Positions 14,976-22,746 of a stretch of 24,838 nucleotides of DNA are shown here, piece after piece. The stretch is taken from contig DKLF01000024.1 in assembly GCA_002455655.1 (NCBI GenBank), forward strand, positions 1-24,838, read 5' to 3'. The notes under the pieces were generated by a model that did no database searches, had not been told where the DNA came from, and was given only the letters and a program-made list of their open reading frames with translations. The first letter of the stretch is position 1. Each line of letters opens with the position of its first letter. This stretch comes from Oscillibacter sp. UBA6647 (GTDB lineage: Bacteria > Bacillota > Clostridia > Oscillospirales > Oscillospiraceae). A program made the position numbers and the translations under genes.

Positions 14976-16265
14976 TCAGTTGGCCTTTCCGGAAGCAATC
15001 GCTTTTTGCAGCCAATCCTTGCCGTCTACAAAGCGGGCCACAACATAGCTGATGACATAGTCACCGGCAGAGTTGATCATGGTGGCGGGGGGGTCCACCA
15101 GATTGCCAATGGTGATGGCAATGGGATAGGCCAGCTCCAATTGGGTGGGGAAGAAGACGGAGCACATGATAAATTCGCCGATGTAGCCGCCGCCGGGAAT
15201 GCCGCTCATGCCCACGGAGGAGAACACTGCCACCAGAATGACTTTCAGGAAGGTCCCCACTCCGTCAAACGGAATGCCGAACACGCCGAACAGGAACGCA
15301 ATCTTCAGCACGCAGGAGAAGCAGGAGCCGTCCATGTGCATGGTGGCGCCCAGAGGCACCACAATCTCGCTGACATCCTTGGGAATGCCGGTTTCCTCAG
15401 CCACTTCCATGTTGGTGGGGATGGTGGCCACGGAGGAGCAGGTGCCAAGGCTGGTGACGGCGGGACGAAGAATGTGCTTAAACATCACCTTTACCGCGCC
15501 CTTACCGCCGCCAAAGCGGGCGAACAGGGGGAAGGCGGTGAACACGTAAATTAAGCAGAGGGGATAGTACACCAACAGCGCGCGGCCATAGTCATGCGCA
15601 ATACCGGAGCCGTAGGTTGCCACCAGATCGGCAAAGAAGCCGAAAAAGGCGATGGGTGCGTAATAGGTGATGATCTTGACCACCTTCATCATGCAGTTGG
15701 ACAGATCCTCCAGAAACTTGCCCACAAGGCAGTCCGGCCCGCCGTTCATATTCACGCCAAAGCCGAAGATGATGGAAAACACAATCAGGGGCAGCATGGC
15801 CCGGCGGCTCAGCAGGGCCACAAAGTCCTCGGCGGTAAGGAAGCTGACAATCAGCTCCGCGATGGTCTTCTGCTCATCCACCGTTCCGGCGGGAATGTTC
15901 TGCCACGGGGCAAGCACGGGGGGAATCAGCTTCATCAGAACAATCATGATGACGGCGGCAATGGCCCCGGTGACCACAAAGGTGGCGATGGTGGTACCCA
16001 TGATCTTACCGGCCCGCTTGGCGCTTTTCATGTTGGCCACCGCGCCGGAAATCGATGCGAACACCAGAGGAACCACGATGCAGAACATCAGGTTGATAAA
16101 AATCTGGCCCAAGGGCTTCAGGATAGAAGCGCCGGAGGCGATCACGTCGCCGTTTGCGTCCTTCACGTTGGGGAACAGGGCGCCCACGACGCAGCCCAGC
16201 ACAATGCCGCATACCATGCAGATCAAAAGGCCGTAGCTGCTCCACAGGGAGCTTTTCTTGCTCAT
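14976..16265 (-). CDS. DAACS-family sodium/proton-coupled symporter, atypical substrate site
   Basis: The protein is 429 aa, a typical dicarboxylate/amino acid:cation symporter (Glt/SstT fold) with eight helices and two re-entrant hairpins. HP1 is GTCSSVATIP (274-283), the TM7 motif is HMDGS (310-314) where NMDGT is usual, and HP2 is SGIPGGG (354-360). TM8 reads DPPATMINSAGD (391-402). By position against the archaeal GltPh site, Asp391, Thr395, Asn398 and Asp402 are kept, but the Arg that binds acidic side chains is Ala394. Transport of aspartate, glutamate or dicarboxylates is therefore unlikely; a neutral or otherwise unusual amino acid is more likely. ATG 16265 follows GAGAGGA; an upstream in-frame ATG at 16310 has no ribosome site. 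It follows dapF by 51 nt in the same operon. Confidence 0.9.
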   Translation of the reverse strand: MSKKSSLWSSYGLLICMVCGIVLGCVVGALFPNVKDANGDVIASGASILKPLGQIFINLMFCIVVPLVFASISGAVANMKSAKRAGKIMGTTIATFVVTGAIAAVIMIVLMKLIPPVLAPWQNIPAGTVDEQKTIAELIVSFLTAEDFVALLSRRAMLPLIVFSIIFGFGVNMNGGPDCLVGKFLEDLSNCMMKVVKIITYYAPIAFFGFFADLVATYGSGIAHDYGRALLVYYPLCLIYVFTAFPLFARFGGGKGAVKVMFKHILRPAVTSLGTCSSVATIPTNMEVAEETGIPKDVSEIVVPLGATMHMDGSCFSCVLKIAFLFGVFGIPFDGVGTFLKVILVAVFSSVGMSGIPGGGYIGEFIMCSVFFPTQLELAYPIAITIGNLVDPPATMINSAGDYVISYVVARFVDGKDWLQKAIASGKAN

Positions 16266-16316
16266 AAATTCAATCCTCTCTTTCACACACAATGGGGGGA
16301 GTTCAAACACGCTGCG

Positions 16317-17162
16317 TTATTTTGCGGGGCGAAGCTCCTCATCGGTAATTTCGCCCTTGCAAACAATGTTGGTAGGCCCTGTCAAATAAAGGGACCGGAT
16401 ACCGGAGCCCTCCCGCTCCACATCCACGATGAGCTGCCCGCCGGTCATATCTATCCGGACGCCGGAGCCGGAAACCTTGCCCTGCAAGGTCAAAACCGCC
16501 GCGACGGAGCCGGTGCCAGTGCCGCAGGCGTAGGTAAAGTCCTCCACGCCCCGCTCAAAGGTCCGCTCGTAAACCGTGTCCTCGCCGGTAAGCTCGTAGA
16601 AATTCACGTTGGCGCCCTTGGGGAAGGAGGGGTGATGCCGCATGGCGCGGCCCAGCTCCCGCAGTTCGTTTGCATCCGCGTCCCGCAGGCCACGGTAGGG
16701 AACCACGGCATGAGGAAGCCCCGGATTGCCCAGCTCCACATAAGCGCAGGAATAGCGAACGCCGTCCACCTCGATGGGGTGCTCTAATCGGATGGTGGAG
16801 GGGTCGTTCAGACGGATGCGATAGCGCCGCTTGTCAATGCGCTTGCCGGTAATGATGCCTGCCATGGTTTCCACGGTCTGCGTTTCCCCGGCAAGACCGG
16901 TTTCATAGCCATACCGGCAGATGCACCGTGCGCCGTTTCCGCACATTTCGCCCACCGACCCGTCGGCGTTGTAAAACCGCATTTTGTAGTCTCCGCCCTG
17001 TGTAGGCGCGTCTACCACCATCAGGCCGTCCGCCCCGACGGACAGATGCCGCTCGCACAGCGTCCGCGCCAGATCCGAAAATGCCTCAGGCGGCAGGCCT
17101 TCCTCCAGGTTGTTCAGGACAATAAAATCGTTGCCCGCGCCGTTCATTTTCCAAAACTGCAT
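16317..17162 (-). CDS. dapF: Diaminopimelate epimerase
   Basis: The protein is 281 aa, the expected length. It interconverts LL- and meso-diaminopimelate for lysine and peptidoglycan synthesis, using two cysteines without a cofactor. Both are present: Cys74 in EMCGNGARC and Cys213 in YACGTGTGS. MNGAGNDF (6-13) and the paired domain repeats are also typical. The second motif is ACGTGTGS rather than the more common ACGTGAxA, so a related amino-acid racemase of the same fold cannot be fully excluded. ATG 17162 follows AAGGGGG. It is first in an operon with the atypical DAACS symporter rather than with other lysine genes. Confidence 0.92.
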   Translation of the reverse strand: MQFWKMNGAGNDFIVLNNLEEGLPPEAFSDLARTLCERHLSVGADGLMVVDAPTQGGDYKMRFYNADGSVGEMCGNGARCICRYGYETGLAGETQTVETMAGIITGKRIDKRRYRIRLNDPSTIRLEHPIEVDGVRYSCAYVELGNPGLPHAVVPYRGLRDADANELRELGRAMRHHPSFPKGANVNFYELTGEDTVYERTFERGVEDFTYACGTGTGSVAAVLTLQGKVSGSGVRIDMTGGQLIVDVEREGSGIRSLYLTGPTNIVCKGEITDEELRPAK

Positions 17163-17194
17163 CGGGTGTGCCCCCTTCCGAATTTACTTGCTTT

Positions 17195-17226
17195 ATTATA
17201 TCAGCAGATTCCCCGCAATTACACTG
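17195..17226 (-). promoter_or_regulatory. dapF promoter
   Basis: On the minus strand: extended -10 TGA-TATAAT (17195-17203). A poor -35 (TGTAAT) lies 17 nt upstream, so recognition probably relies on the extended -10. Confidence 0.55.
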
Positions 17227-17281
17227 GAGAATGTGCTAAAATCCATGCAAAAAGTGCGGCCTTCTTTGCGCAATTAAAGAA

Positions 17282-17327
17282 GCGTGGGCCTGAGAACGGC
17301 GCAAAAGAGCGCTTCTCAAGCCCACGC
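17282..17327 (-). terminator. Terminator of the glycosyltransferase gene
   Basis: A long interrupted stem: GCGTGGGC and TGAGAA on the left pair with TTCTCA and GCCCACGC on the right, with an inner GCGC/GCGC. On the minus strand it is followed by TTCTTTAATT. It starts about 45 nt past the gene stop. Confidence 0.68.
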
Positions 17328-17371
17328 GGCGGTTGTGTCGGTTAGATCGGCAGGGAAGGAAATGCCACTGT

Positions 17372-18541
17372 TTACGCGGTGGTTTCCCACAGCCTATCCC
17401 CTCTCGCAGCGGCATAAACCTCGGCCGCACGGCGGGCAAAGCGCTCCGCCGAAAAGGTTTTTTGGATATGGTCTGCGGCGGCGGTCCGCATAGACGCGCG
17501 AAGCCCTTCGTCCGTCAGAAATTCCCGGAGGCGGAGAAGAAATTCCTCACTGTTTTCAAACTGCCAGCCGTTCACGCCCTCCTCAATTACACCGTCCAGA
17601 CACGCGTCCTTCCGGCACAGGGCGGGAAGCCCGGAAGCCAGCGCCTCAATATAGGTAAGTCCCTGTGTTTCGCTGGTGGAGGCGCTGACAAACAAATCCC
17701 CCAGCCGGTAGTAGTCCGCAACCCGGTCGGGCTTCACCATTCCCGTAAAAATCACCCGGTCTCCAAGGCTCAGCTCACGGACGGACTCCTCCAGCGTCTG
17801 GCGATAGGGGCCGTCGCCCACTATGAGAAGGGTAACGTCCTTCCGCTCCAGCCTTGCAAGGCTGCCAAGCAGTTCCTCCACGTTCTTTTCCTTGGCTAGG
17901 CGGCCCACATAGGTAAGCACAAAATTGCCGGAGGGGATGCCCAGATCCTCTTTCATGCGGGAAAGATGCTCCTTGTCGGCGGGGCCGGAGAACCGACGCA
18001 GGTCGATGCCGGAGGGGATTACATACACCGGCTTGCGGACGCCGTAGCTCTTCAAAAGGCCGCGCACCTTCTCCGTGGGGACGATGACACAGGCTGTCTG
18101 CGTGACTACGTGCCGGGAGAAGAAGGCAACCATGCGTCTGCCCCAGGCGCGGCTGGGTGAGAAGTAGTGGGTGTAGTCCTCATACACCGTGTGATAGGTA
18201 TGGACAATGGGCGCGCCGGTGCGGTCACTGATTTTCCGGGCAAGCAGGAAGGTGGAAAATTCGCACTGGGTGTGAATCACGTCGGGCCGCCAACGAATCA
18301 GGGACTGGACCTGCCGGGTGGCAAGGGCCGTGCGCAGCCGCGCACCGGGATAGATGACCCCGGCGCTCATGGCGCCCACATAGGTCACGCCGTCCCGCAC
18401 CAGCGTATGGCGGGATTCGGATAAGGTCAGCACACGAACCTCGTGGCCCTGAGCCACCAGCTCGCGCTGAAGATTTAGTACCGAGGTCACCACACCGTTG
18501 ACGGTGGGGGCGTACCAATCGGAGGTAATCAGGACTTTCAT
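17372..18541 (-). CDS. Glycosyltransferase family 4, glucosyl-diacylglycerol-synthase-like
   Basis: The protein is 389 aa, a retaining GT-B glycosyltransferase. The N-terminal acceptor domain begins KVLITSDWYAPTVNGVVTSV, with HTQCEF (90-95) and HTYHTVYEDYTHYF (114-127). The C-terminal donor domain has YVGRLAKEKN (211-220), VGDGP (241-245) and the EX7E pair Glu291/Glu299. The pattern resembles 1,2-diacylglycerol 3-glucosyltransferases that start membrane glycolipids and lipoteichoic-acid anchors; mannosyltransferases of the same clan are an alternative. There is no signal peptide, so it should act at the inner membrane face. ATG 18541 has AAAGGA upstream (11-nt gap); in-frame ATG at 18562 lacks a ribosome site. 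It stands behind a long leader with two promoters and palindromes. Confidence 0.88.
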   Translation of the reverse strand: MKVLITSDWYAPTVNGVVTSVLNLQRELVAQGHEVRVLTLSESRHTLVRDGVTYVGAMSAGVIYPGARLRTALATRQVQSLIRWRPDVIHTQCEFSTFLLARKISDRTGAPIVHTYHTVYEDYTHYFSPSRAWGRRMVAFFSRHVVTQTACVIVPTEKVRGLLKSYGVRKPVYVIPSGIDLRRFSGPADKEHLSRMKEDLGIPSGNFVLTYVGRLAKEKNVEELLGSLARLERKDVTLLIVGDGPYRQTLEESVRELSLGDRVIFTGMVKPDRVADYYRLGDLFVSASTSETQGLTYIEALASGLPALCRKDACLDGVIEEGVNGWQFENSEEFLLRLREFLTDEGLRASMRTAAADHIQKTFSAERFARRAAEVYAAARGDRLWETTA

Positions 18542-18562
18542 AAGAGAAACCATCCTTTCCAT

Positions 18563-18717
18563 AACGGAAGCGTGTATTCGGCACGCGGGACTTCACCGTG
18601 TCGCCCCGCGGGATATTCTATAAAACGTGAGAAAAGGGTAAAACGCTTCAATCTTGGCGAAAATTGTCAGCATACCGCGCAAAGCACGCGGAATGGGAGA
18701 GTTGAACACTGTGTTAT
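18563..18717 (-). other. Leader region of the GT4 gene, no gene seen
   Basis: Part of a 503-bp stretch (18542-19044) without genes. Besides the promoters and palindromes listed separately, this ~155-nt segment would be transcribed ahead of the glycosyltransferase. I see no known riboswitch motif and no clear terminator-antiterminator pair. Short open frames here lack ribosome sites. Confidence 0.4.
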
Positions 18718-18762
18718 CTGTACTAGTACAGTTAGCATAGAGCAAACGGCGAAAAATGTCAA
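18718..18762 (-). promoter_or_regulatory. Proximal promoter (P1) and 14-bp operator for the GT4 gene
   Basis: On the minus strand: TTGACA (18757-18762), 17-nt spacer, TATGCT (18734-18739). Two nt downstream lies the perfect 14-bp palindrome CTGTACTAGTACAG (18718-18731), covering the transcription start. Its form (TGTAC halves) resembles GntR-family operators, so a repressor is likely; no GntR gene is in the window. The leader to the ATG is about 190 nt. Confidence 0.7.
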
Positions 18763-18776
18763 GGCTTTCTTGAAAA

Positions 18777-18830
18777 TTGTATCATATATTTAATACAAGA
18801 GTACAATATCACAATTTTGGAAAATGTCAA
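18777..18830 (-). promoter_or_regulatory. Distal promoter (P2) with AT-rich inverted repeat for the GT4 gene
   Basis: On the minus strand: TTGACA (18825-18830), 16-nt spacer, TATTGT (18803-18808). Just downstream is the inverted repeat TTGTAT...ATACAA (18777-18798, 22 bp, imperfect inside). It is a second operator-like site ahead of P1. Confidence 0.55.
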
Positions 18831-18897
18831 GCCCCGCCGCGTAAAAATTAGATGAAGGAGAGGAAAGGCGGCGGATATCTGTGAAAGCGGGCGGGGA

Positions 18898-18946
18898 TTG
18901 CCTTTTTTTCCATAAAAAGCTATAATGCTGAAAAGCAAGCGCTTTT
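18898..18946 (+). promoter_or_regulatory. Exonuclease promoter with cre-like inverted repeat at the start site
   Basis: TTGCCT (18898-18903), 17-nt spacer, TATAAT (18921-18926). At about +1 lies AAAAGC-AAGC-GCTTTT (18931-18946). Its core GCAAGCGCTT (18935-18944) is identical to the core at 14819-14828 and resembles a CcpA/LacI-type half-palindrome, though two consensus positions differ. The 5' leader is about 110 nt. Confidence 0.6.
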
Positions 18947-19044
18947 AATATCGACAAATTTGCGGAAATTTTGCATGTTGGTCGGCAAACTTATAAAAAG
19001 AAGAAGCCTGTCGTGGCGGCGCGGGTTAGAGACGGAGAGCATTT

Positions 19045-19737
19045 ATGGGAATACACAGCGCATTGGAGGACCGGTTTGCCCATCTGGTCCTGTTTGACAC
19101 GGAGACAACGGGCATTGACCCTGCGCAAGAGCAGATCATTGAAATTGGAGCCGTCAGTGTGACAAACGGGGTGGAGGACGGCAGCTTCAACGCGTTGGTG
19201 CGCCTTTCCGGCGGAAAGACTTTGCCGCCCTTTATTACATCGCTGACCGGCATCACGGCGGAGCAGCTTGAACGGGACGGCGTGGAAAAAGCGGACGCGG
19301 CGGAGGAATTCAGCCGACTTCTCACCCGGGAGAATACGTTGCTGGTGGCCTACAACGCGCAGTTTGACTTGAATTTTATTTATTATTTTCTGCGGGAGCA
19401 AGGCTGTGCGGCCTGCTTGAAGAATCTTAAATTCCTGGATGCGCTCACGGTCTATAAGGACCGGCGGGATTATCCCCACAAGCTGAAAGACGCCATCGCC
19501 GCCTACGGGCTGGAGGGCGCGGTGCAAAACAGCCACCGGGCCGTGGACGACGCGCGGGCTGCTGCTGCCCTGCTGTGGGCCATGGCTGAAGAGCGGGACG
19601 ACCTTTTGGAGTATGAGAACCTTTTTGGCTATCATCCGAAATACGGGGTGTCGGGCAAGCGGATTTCCTCCGTAACCTATCTGCCCCAGAACTTCCAGCG
19701 GGGCGAGCCTCTTTATGAGCGGGCACGCCGGGGATAA
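19045..19737 (+). CDS. DEDDh 3'-5' exonuclease (DnaQ/epsilon-like)
   Basis: The protein is 230 aa. The exonuclease III-type active site is complete: Asp18 and Glu20 (LFDTETTG), Asp108 (AYNAQFDLNF), and His164 and Asp169 (SHRAVDDA). These bind two metal ions and remove nucleotides from 3' ends. Its size and lack of a polymerase-binding tail fit a free-standing epsilon-like proofreading or DNA-repair exonuclease rather than PolC, which carries its own exonuclease domain in Firmicutes. The ~55-residue C-terminal extension (YENLFGYHPKYGVSGKRISSVTYLPQ) resembles DUF-type tails in clostridial homologues. ATG 19045 follows GGAGAG. It has its own promoter. Confidence 0.92.
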   Translation: MGIHSALEDRFAHLVLFDTETTGIDPAQEQIIEIGAVSVTNGVEDGSFNALVRLSGGKTLPPFITSLTGITAEQLERDGVEKADAAEEFSRLLTRENTLLVAYNAQFDLNFIYYFLREQGCAACLKNLKFLDALTVYKDRRDYPHKLKDAIAAYGLEGAVQNSHRAVDDARAAAALLWAMAEERDDLLEYENLFGYHPKYGVSGKRISSVTYLPQNFQRGEPLYERARRG

Positions 19738-19752
19738 GAAAACATACGGCAA

Positions 19753-19779
19753 AGGGCGGGAGGCTATGCCTTCTGCCCT
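19753..19779. terminator. Hairpin between convergent exonuclease and peptidase genes
   Basis: The stem AGGGCGGGAGGC (19753-19764) pairs with GCCTTCTGCCCT (19768-19779) with two G-U pairs and a TAT loop. It sits 15 nt past the exonuclease stop and 5 nt from the peptidase stop. It has no T-tract. Confidence 0.5.
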
Positions 19780-19784
19780 CTGCT

Positions 19785-20300
19785 CTATTTCAGCAGCTTT
19801 TTCCGCGCACAGTAGTCCGGCAGGTACTGCTCCACCAGCGCGTAAAACTGGGGGCCGTGGTTCTTGTGGCGGATGTGGGCCAGCTCGTGAACCACCACCG
19901 CATCAATGGCCGCGTCGGGCGAGCGCATCAGGTAGCAGGAAAAGCACAGGCTGTTTTTCGCGCTGCAGCTCCCGTACCGCTTTTGCGCCGAGGTGATTTT
20001 AATTCCAGTGGGGGAAAGCCCCATGGCGGCGGCGTACTGCGCGACCTTCCCCGGCAGGACGGCTTGGGCCAGCGCCTTCAGCGCCGCAAGCTCCTCCTTG
20101 GTGGGGGGCGGGCCTGCTTCCGCGGCCCTTTGGCGCACCTTGTCCGTGCTGCGGGCAATCCAGCTCTCATTCCGGGCCACAAAAGCCTGAATGGCTTTCT
20201 CAGAGCACCGCAGGGGCGCCCGCACCAGCAGCTTGCAGTCCTTTGTAATTTCCAGCGCCAGCGTCCGCCGGCGGGAGCGAATCAGCGTATAAGCTTCCAT
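19785..20300 (-). CDS. YgjP-like (DUF45/M48-clan) metallopeptidase
   Basis: The protein is 171 aa, shorter than typical YgjP proteins (~230 aa). The zinc site HELAHIRHKNHGPQFY is intact: His138, Glu139, His142 and third ligand His148. Upstream lie the usual YgjP features: a SRRRTLALEI beta start, the helical middle ARNESWIARS, and KRYGSCSAKNSLCFSCYLMRSP before the zinc site. The C-terminus ends within about 23 residues of the zinc motif, as in the family. It is cytoplasmic; substrates are unknown. ATG 20300 is the only sensible start, because an in-frame continuation upstream has no ribosome site or family similarity; the ribosome site at 20300 is itself weak. It may be leaderless or poorly translated. 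Confidence 0.87.
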   Translation of the reverse strand: MEAYTLIRSRRRTLALEITKDCKLLVRAPLRCSEKAIQAFVARNESWIARSTDKVRQRAAEAGPPPTKEELAALKALAQAVLPGKVAQYAAAMGLSPTGIKITSAQKRYGSCSAKNSLCFSCYLMRSPDAAIDAVVVHELAHIRHKNHGPQFYALVEQYLPDYCARKKLLK

Positions 20301-20427
20301 ACCGCTAAGATACCACAGCGGCGAAAAAAGTGCAAGAGTGGACCGCACACGGCCTGAAAAGGGGAAATACCTCCCGCGTCGCAAACGTATTTCAAAAAGG
20401 CCGTTCAAAAAACCGGCGAAATCCATA

Positions 20428-20456
20428 TTGTCAGAACCACGGGAAGCGGGTATACT
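20428..20456 (+). promoter_or_regulatory. Promoter of the aminotransferase-radical SAM operon
   Basis: TTGTCA (20428-20433), 17-nt spacer, TATACT (20451-20456), giving a ~60-nt leader. The leader contains a short GGAGCGCTCC palindrome (20490-20499). Confidence 0.72.
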
Positions 20457-20520
20457 AGATCTTGATAGAACCTGATAAAGAAACCGGGCGGAGCGCTCCG
20501 CGCGGGAAAGGATGGCGCAT

Positions 20521-21798
20521 ATGACCGCGTATGCCGACAGAAACAAGCAGGAGCTTTTGACGGAGCAGGAGCTGGTCTGTGAGAAATTTGAAAAGCTCCG
20601 GGACCGGAAGCTGAATCTGAACATGGCCCGGGGCAAGCCGGGTAAAGTTCAATTGGATATGGTCAGCGGGGACCTTCTTGGCGTTTTCAGGGGACCGGAG
20701 GACTATGTGTCCGACGGAATTGACTGCCGTAACTACGGAGAGACAGCAGGTTTGCCCGCCGCCCGCCGCCTGTTTGCGGAAATTTTGGGCTGCCGGGCAG
20801 AGCAGGTGTTCGCAGGGGGGAACTCCAGCCTTCAGCTAATGTACGACACGGTTTCCAAAGCCTATACCCATGGGCTTTTGCACAGCCCGCGCCCTTGGTG
20901 CCGTGAGGAGACGGTAAAGTGGCTCTGCCCCGTTCCCGGCTATGACCGGCATTTTAAAATCACCGAGTCCTTCGGATTTGAGCTGGTGAGTATCCCCATG
21001 ACGGACAACGGCCCCGACATGGATGCGGTGGAAGTCGCTGTGAGGGACCCGCAGGTGAAGGGCATGTGGAACGTGCCGAAATACTCCAACCCGGACGGCA
21101 TTGTGTATTCTGAGGAAACCGTGCGGCGCATTGCCGCCCTGAAGCCCGCCGCGCCGGATTTCTTGCTGATGTGGGACAATGCCTACTGTGTCCACGAGCT
21201 GGAAGGGGAGTTTGCGACGTTTTCGGATATCCTGTCCCTGTGCGCAGAGGCCGGAAACCCGGACATGGTGTTTGAGTTTGCCTCCACCTCCAAAATCACG
21301 CTGCCCGGCGCGGGCGTGGCCTGCTTTGCCTGTTCGGAGGCGAATATGGCGTACATGGTGAAGCTGATTGACGTGCAGGCCATCAGCTTTGACAAGGTGA
21401 ATCAGCAGCGCCATGTGCTGTATTTGAAAAATAAGGAAAACACGCTGGCGCTGATGCGCCGCCATGCCGGCGTTCTCGGACCCAAGTTCCGCTGCGTCAC
21501 CGACGCACTGGAACGGGAGGTTGCGCCGCTTGGCATCGCCTCGTGGCGCAGCCCCAAGGGAGGGTATTTCGTTTCCCTGAGCGCCATGCCCGGCACGGCG
21601 CGGCGGACGCTGGAGCTTTGTAAAGCCGCAGGGGTTGCCATGACCGGCGCGGGCGCCGCCTTCCCCTATGGAACAGACCCGGAGGACAGCAACATCCGCA
21701 TCGCCCCGTCCCTGCCGCCGCTGGGGGAGCTGGAGGCCGCCATGGAGGTGCTGTGCACCTCTTTGAAACTTGCCGCATTGGAGAAAATTTTGAAATGA
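20521..21798 (+). CDS. Aspartate aminotransferase, subgroup Ic (PF12897-type)
   Basis: The protein is 425 aa, matching the PLP-dependent fold-type I subgroup Ic. Opening motifs are LNMARGKPG (33-41) and YGETAGLPAARRLFAEILG (72-90). PLP contacts are SNPDG (189-193), DNAYCVHEL (219-227) and the Schiff-base Lys258 (STSKITLPGAG); the substrate-carboxylate Arg sits in SNIRIAPS near the end. Subgroup Ic enzymes that have been tested act on aspartate/2-oxoglutarate, so this is probably the cell's aspartate aminotransferase. ATG 20521 has AAGGA at a 9-nt distance; ATG 20512 directly abuts that site and is less likely. The gene overlaps the radical SAM gene by 4 nt. Confidence 0.9.
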   Translation: MTAYADRNKQELLTEQELVCEKFEKLRDRKLNLNMARGKPGKVQLDMVSGDLLGVFRGPEDYVSDGIDCRNYGETAGLPAARRLFAEILGCRAEQVFAGGNSSLQLMYDTVSKAYTHGLLHSPRPWCREETVKWLCPVPGYDRHFKITESFGFELVSIPMTDNGPDMDAVEVAVRDPQVKGMWNVPKYSNPDGIVYSEETVRRIAALKPAAPDFLLMWDNAYCVHELEGEFATFSDILSLCAEAGNPDMVFEFASTSKITLPGAGVACFACSEANMAYMVKLIDVQAISFDKVNQQRHVLYLKNKENTLALMRRHAGVLGPKFRCVTDALEREVAPLGIASWRSPKGGYFVSLSAMPGTARRTLELCKAAGVAMTGAGAAFPYGTDPEDSNIRIAPSLPPLGELEAAMEVLCTSLKLAALEKILK

Positions 21799-22664
21799 AC
21801 TACTACGGAAGCGTATACCGCCCACCCTCCGAGGCCCGGAGTCTCATCGTTCAGGTGACTTACGGGTGCAGCCACAACACCTGCGCCTTTTGCAGCATGT
21901 ACAAGGAAAAGCGCTTTGCGGTCCGCCCGCTGGAAGAGGTTCTGGCAGACTTCCGGGAAGCCCGCAGGCTTTACCCTCATGTGGAGAAAATTTTTCTGGC
22001 CGACGGGGACGCGCTGGTTCGCAAGGCCGGAGAGTTGGAGACAATTCTGGACACCATCCGGGCGCTGTTTCCTGAGTGCATCCGCGTGACCAGCTATGCC
22101 TCGCCCGACAGCATCAATATCCGCTCGGATGAAGAGCTGAAAGTTCTGCGGGAAAAGGGACTGAGCATGGTTTACATGGGCCTTGAATCCGGGTGCGACG
22201 CAGTGCTGGAGCTGATGCGCAAGGGACACGACGCGGCCTTTATCGTGGAGATGGGGCGTAAGGTCCGCAGAAACGGCATCGCCTTGTCCGTCACCGCCAT
22301 CACGGGCCTTGGCGGCCCGGCGCTTTTGGAGCGGCACGCGGCGGAAACCGCCGCCGCCTTCAACGCCATGAATCCGGAATATATCGGGATGTTGACGCTG
22401 ATGGTGGAGCCGGGCACGCCCCTATATGACTGGGTGCAGGACGGCTCCTTCCGTCTGCTGACCCCGGCGGAGGACCTGCGGGAAACCCGCCTTTTGGTGG
22501 AGGGACTGGACAGCCCGGGCAGCGTGTTCCGCATGAACCACGCCAGCAATTATCTGGCCCTGCGTGGGACGCTGAACGGCGACAAGGCCGTCATGCTGGC
22601 GGCGATTGACCGGGCGGCGGCGGATCTATCACTGCTGCGGCCGGAGGAATGGCGGGGTCTTTAA
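21795..22664 (+). CDS. Radical SAM protein of unknown reaction
   Basis: The protein is 289 aa. The [4Fe-4S] motif is CSHNTCAFC: Cys25, Cys30 and Cys33, a CX4CX2C spacing rather than the classic CX3CX2C. It follows a TYGC start, as in a widespread clostridial/bacterial radical SAM group of COG1032 type. SAM-binding and barrel features follow (FLADGDAL, YMGLESGCD, MLTLMVEPGTP). There is no B12-binding, TRAM or SPASM domain. The reaction is not known. ATG 21795 overlaps the aminotransferase stop (ATGA), so the pair is translationally coupled. That does not show a shared pathway. Confidence 0.88.
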   Translation: MNYYGSVYRPPSEARSLIVQVTYGCSHNTCAFCSMYKEKRFAVRPLEEVLADFREARRLYPHVEKIFLADGDALVRKAGELETILDTIRALFPECIRVTSYASPDSINIRSDEELKVLREKGLSMVYMGLESGCDAVLELMRKGHDAAFIVEMGRKVRRNGIALSVTAITGLGGPALLERHAAETAAAFNAMNPEYIGMLTLMVEPGTPLYDWVQDGSFRLLTPAEDLRETRLLVEGLDSPGSVFRMNHASNYLALRGTLNGDKAVMLAAIDRAAADLSLLRPEEWRGL

Positions 22665-22704
22665 AGACCGCAGGAATTTTTAACGGCATTTCGGGAAATA
22701 CTTC

Positions 22705-22733
22705 TTGACAGCCGCCGAAAAATCGGATATGAT
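22705..22733 (+). promoter_or_regulatory. Promoter of the riboswitch-ATPase unit
   Basis: A near-ideal sigma-A promoter: TTGACA (22705-22710), 17-nt spacer, TATGAT (22728-22733). Transcription would start near 22740, just before the riboswitch. Confidence 0.85.
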
Positions 22734-22746
22734 ACGTCCAATCATT

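Noticed and set aside
15594..16787. 397-codon plus-strand frame opposite the symporter and dapF
   Set aside because: His/Gly/Gln-rich antisense translation; both minus-strand genes are strongly supported.
20301..20636. N-terminal extension of the YgjP peptidase to 20636
   Set aside because: The family similarity starts at 20300. The extension runs back through the aminotransferase promoter and start and has no family features.
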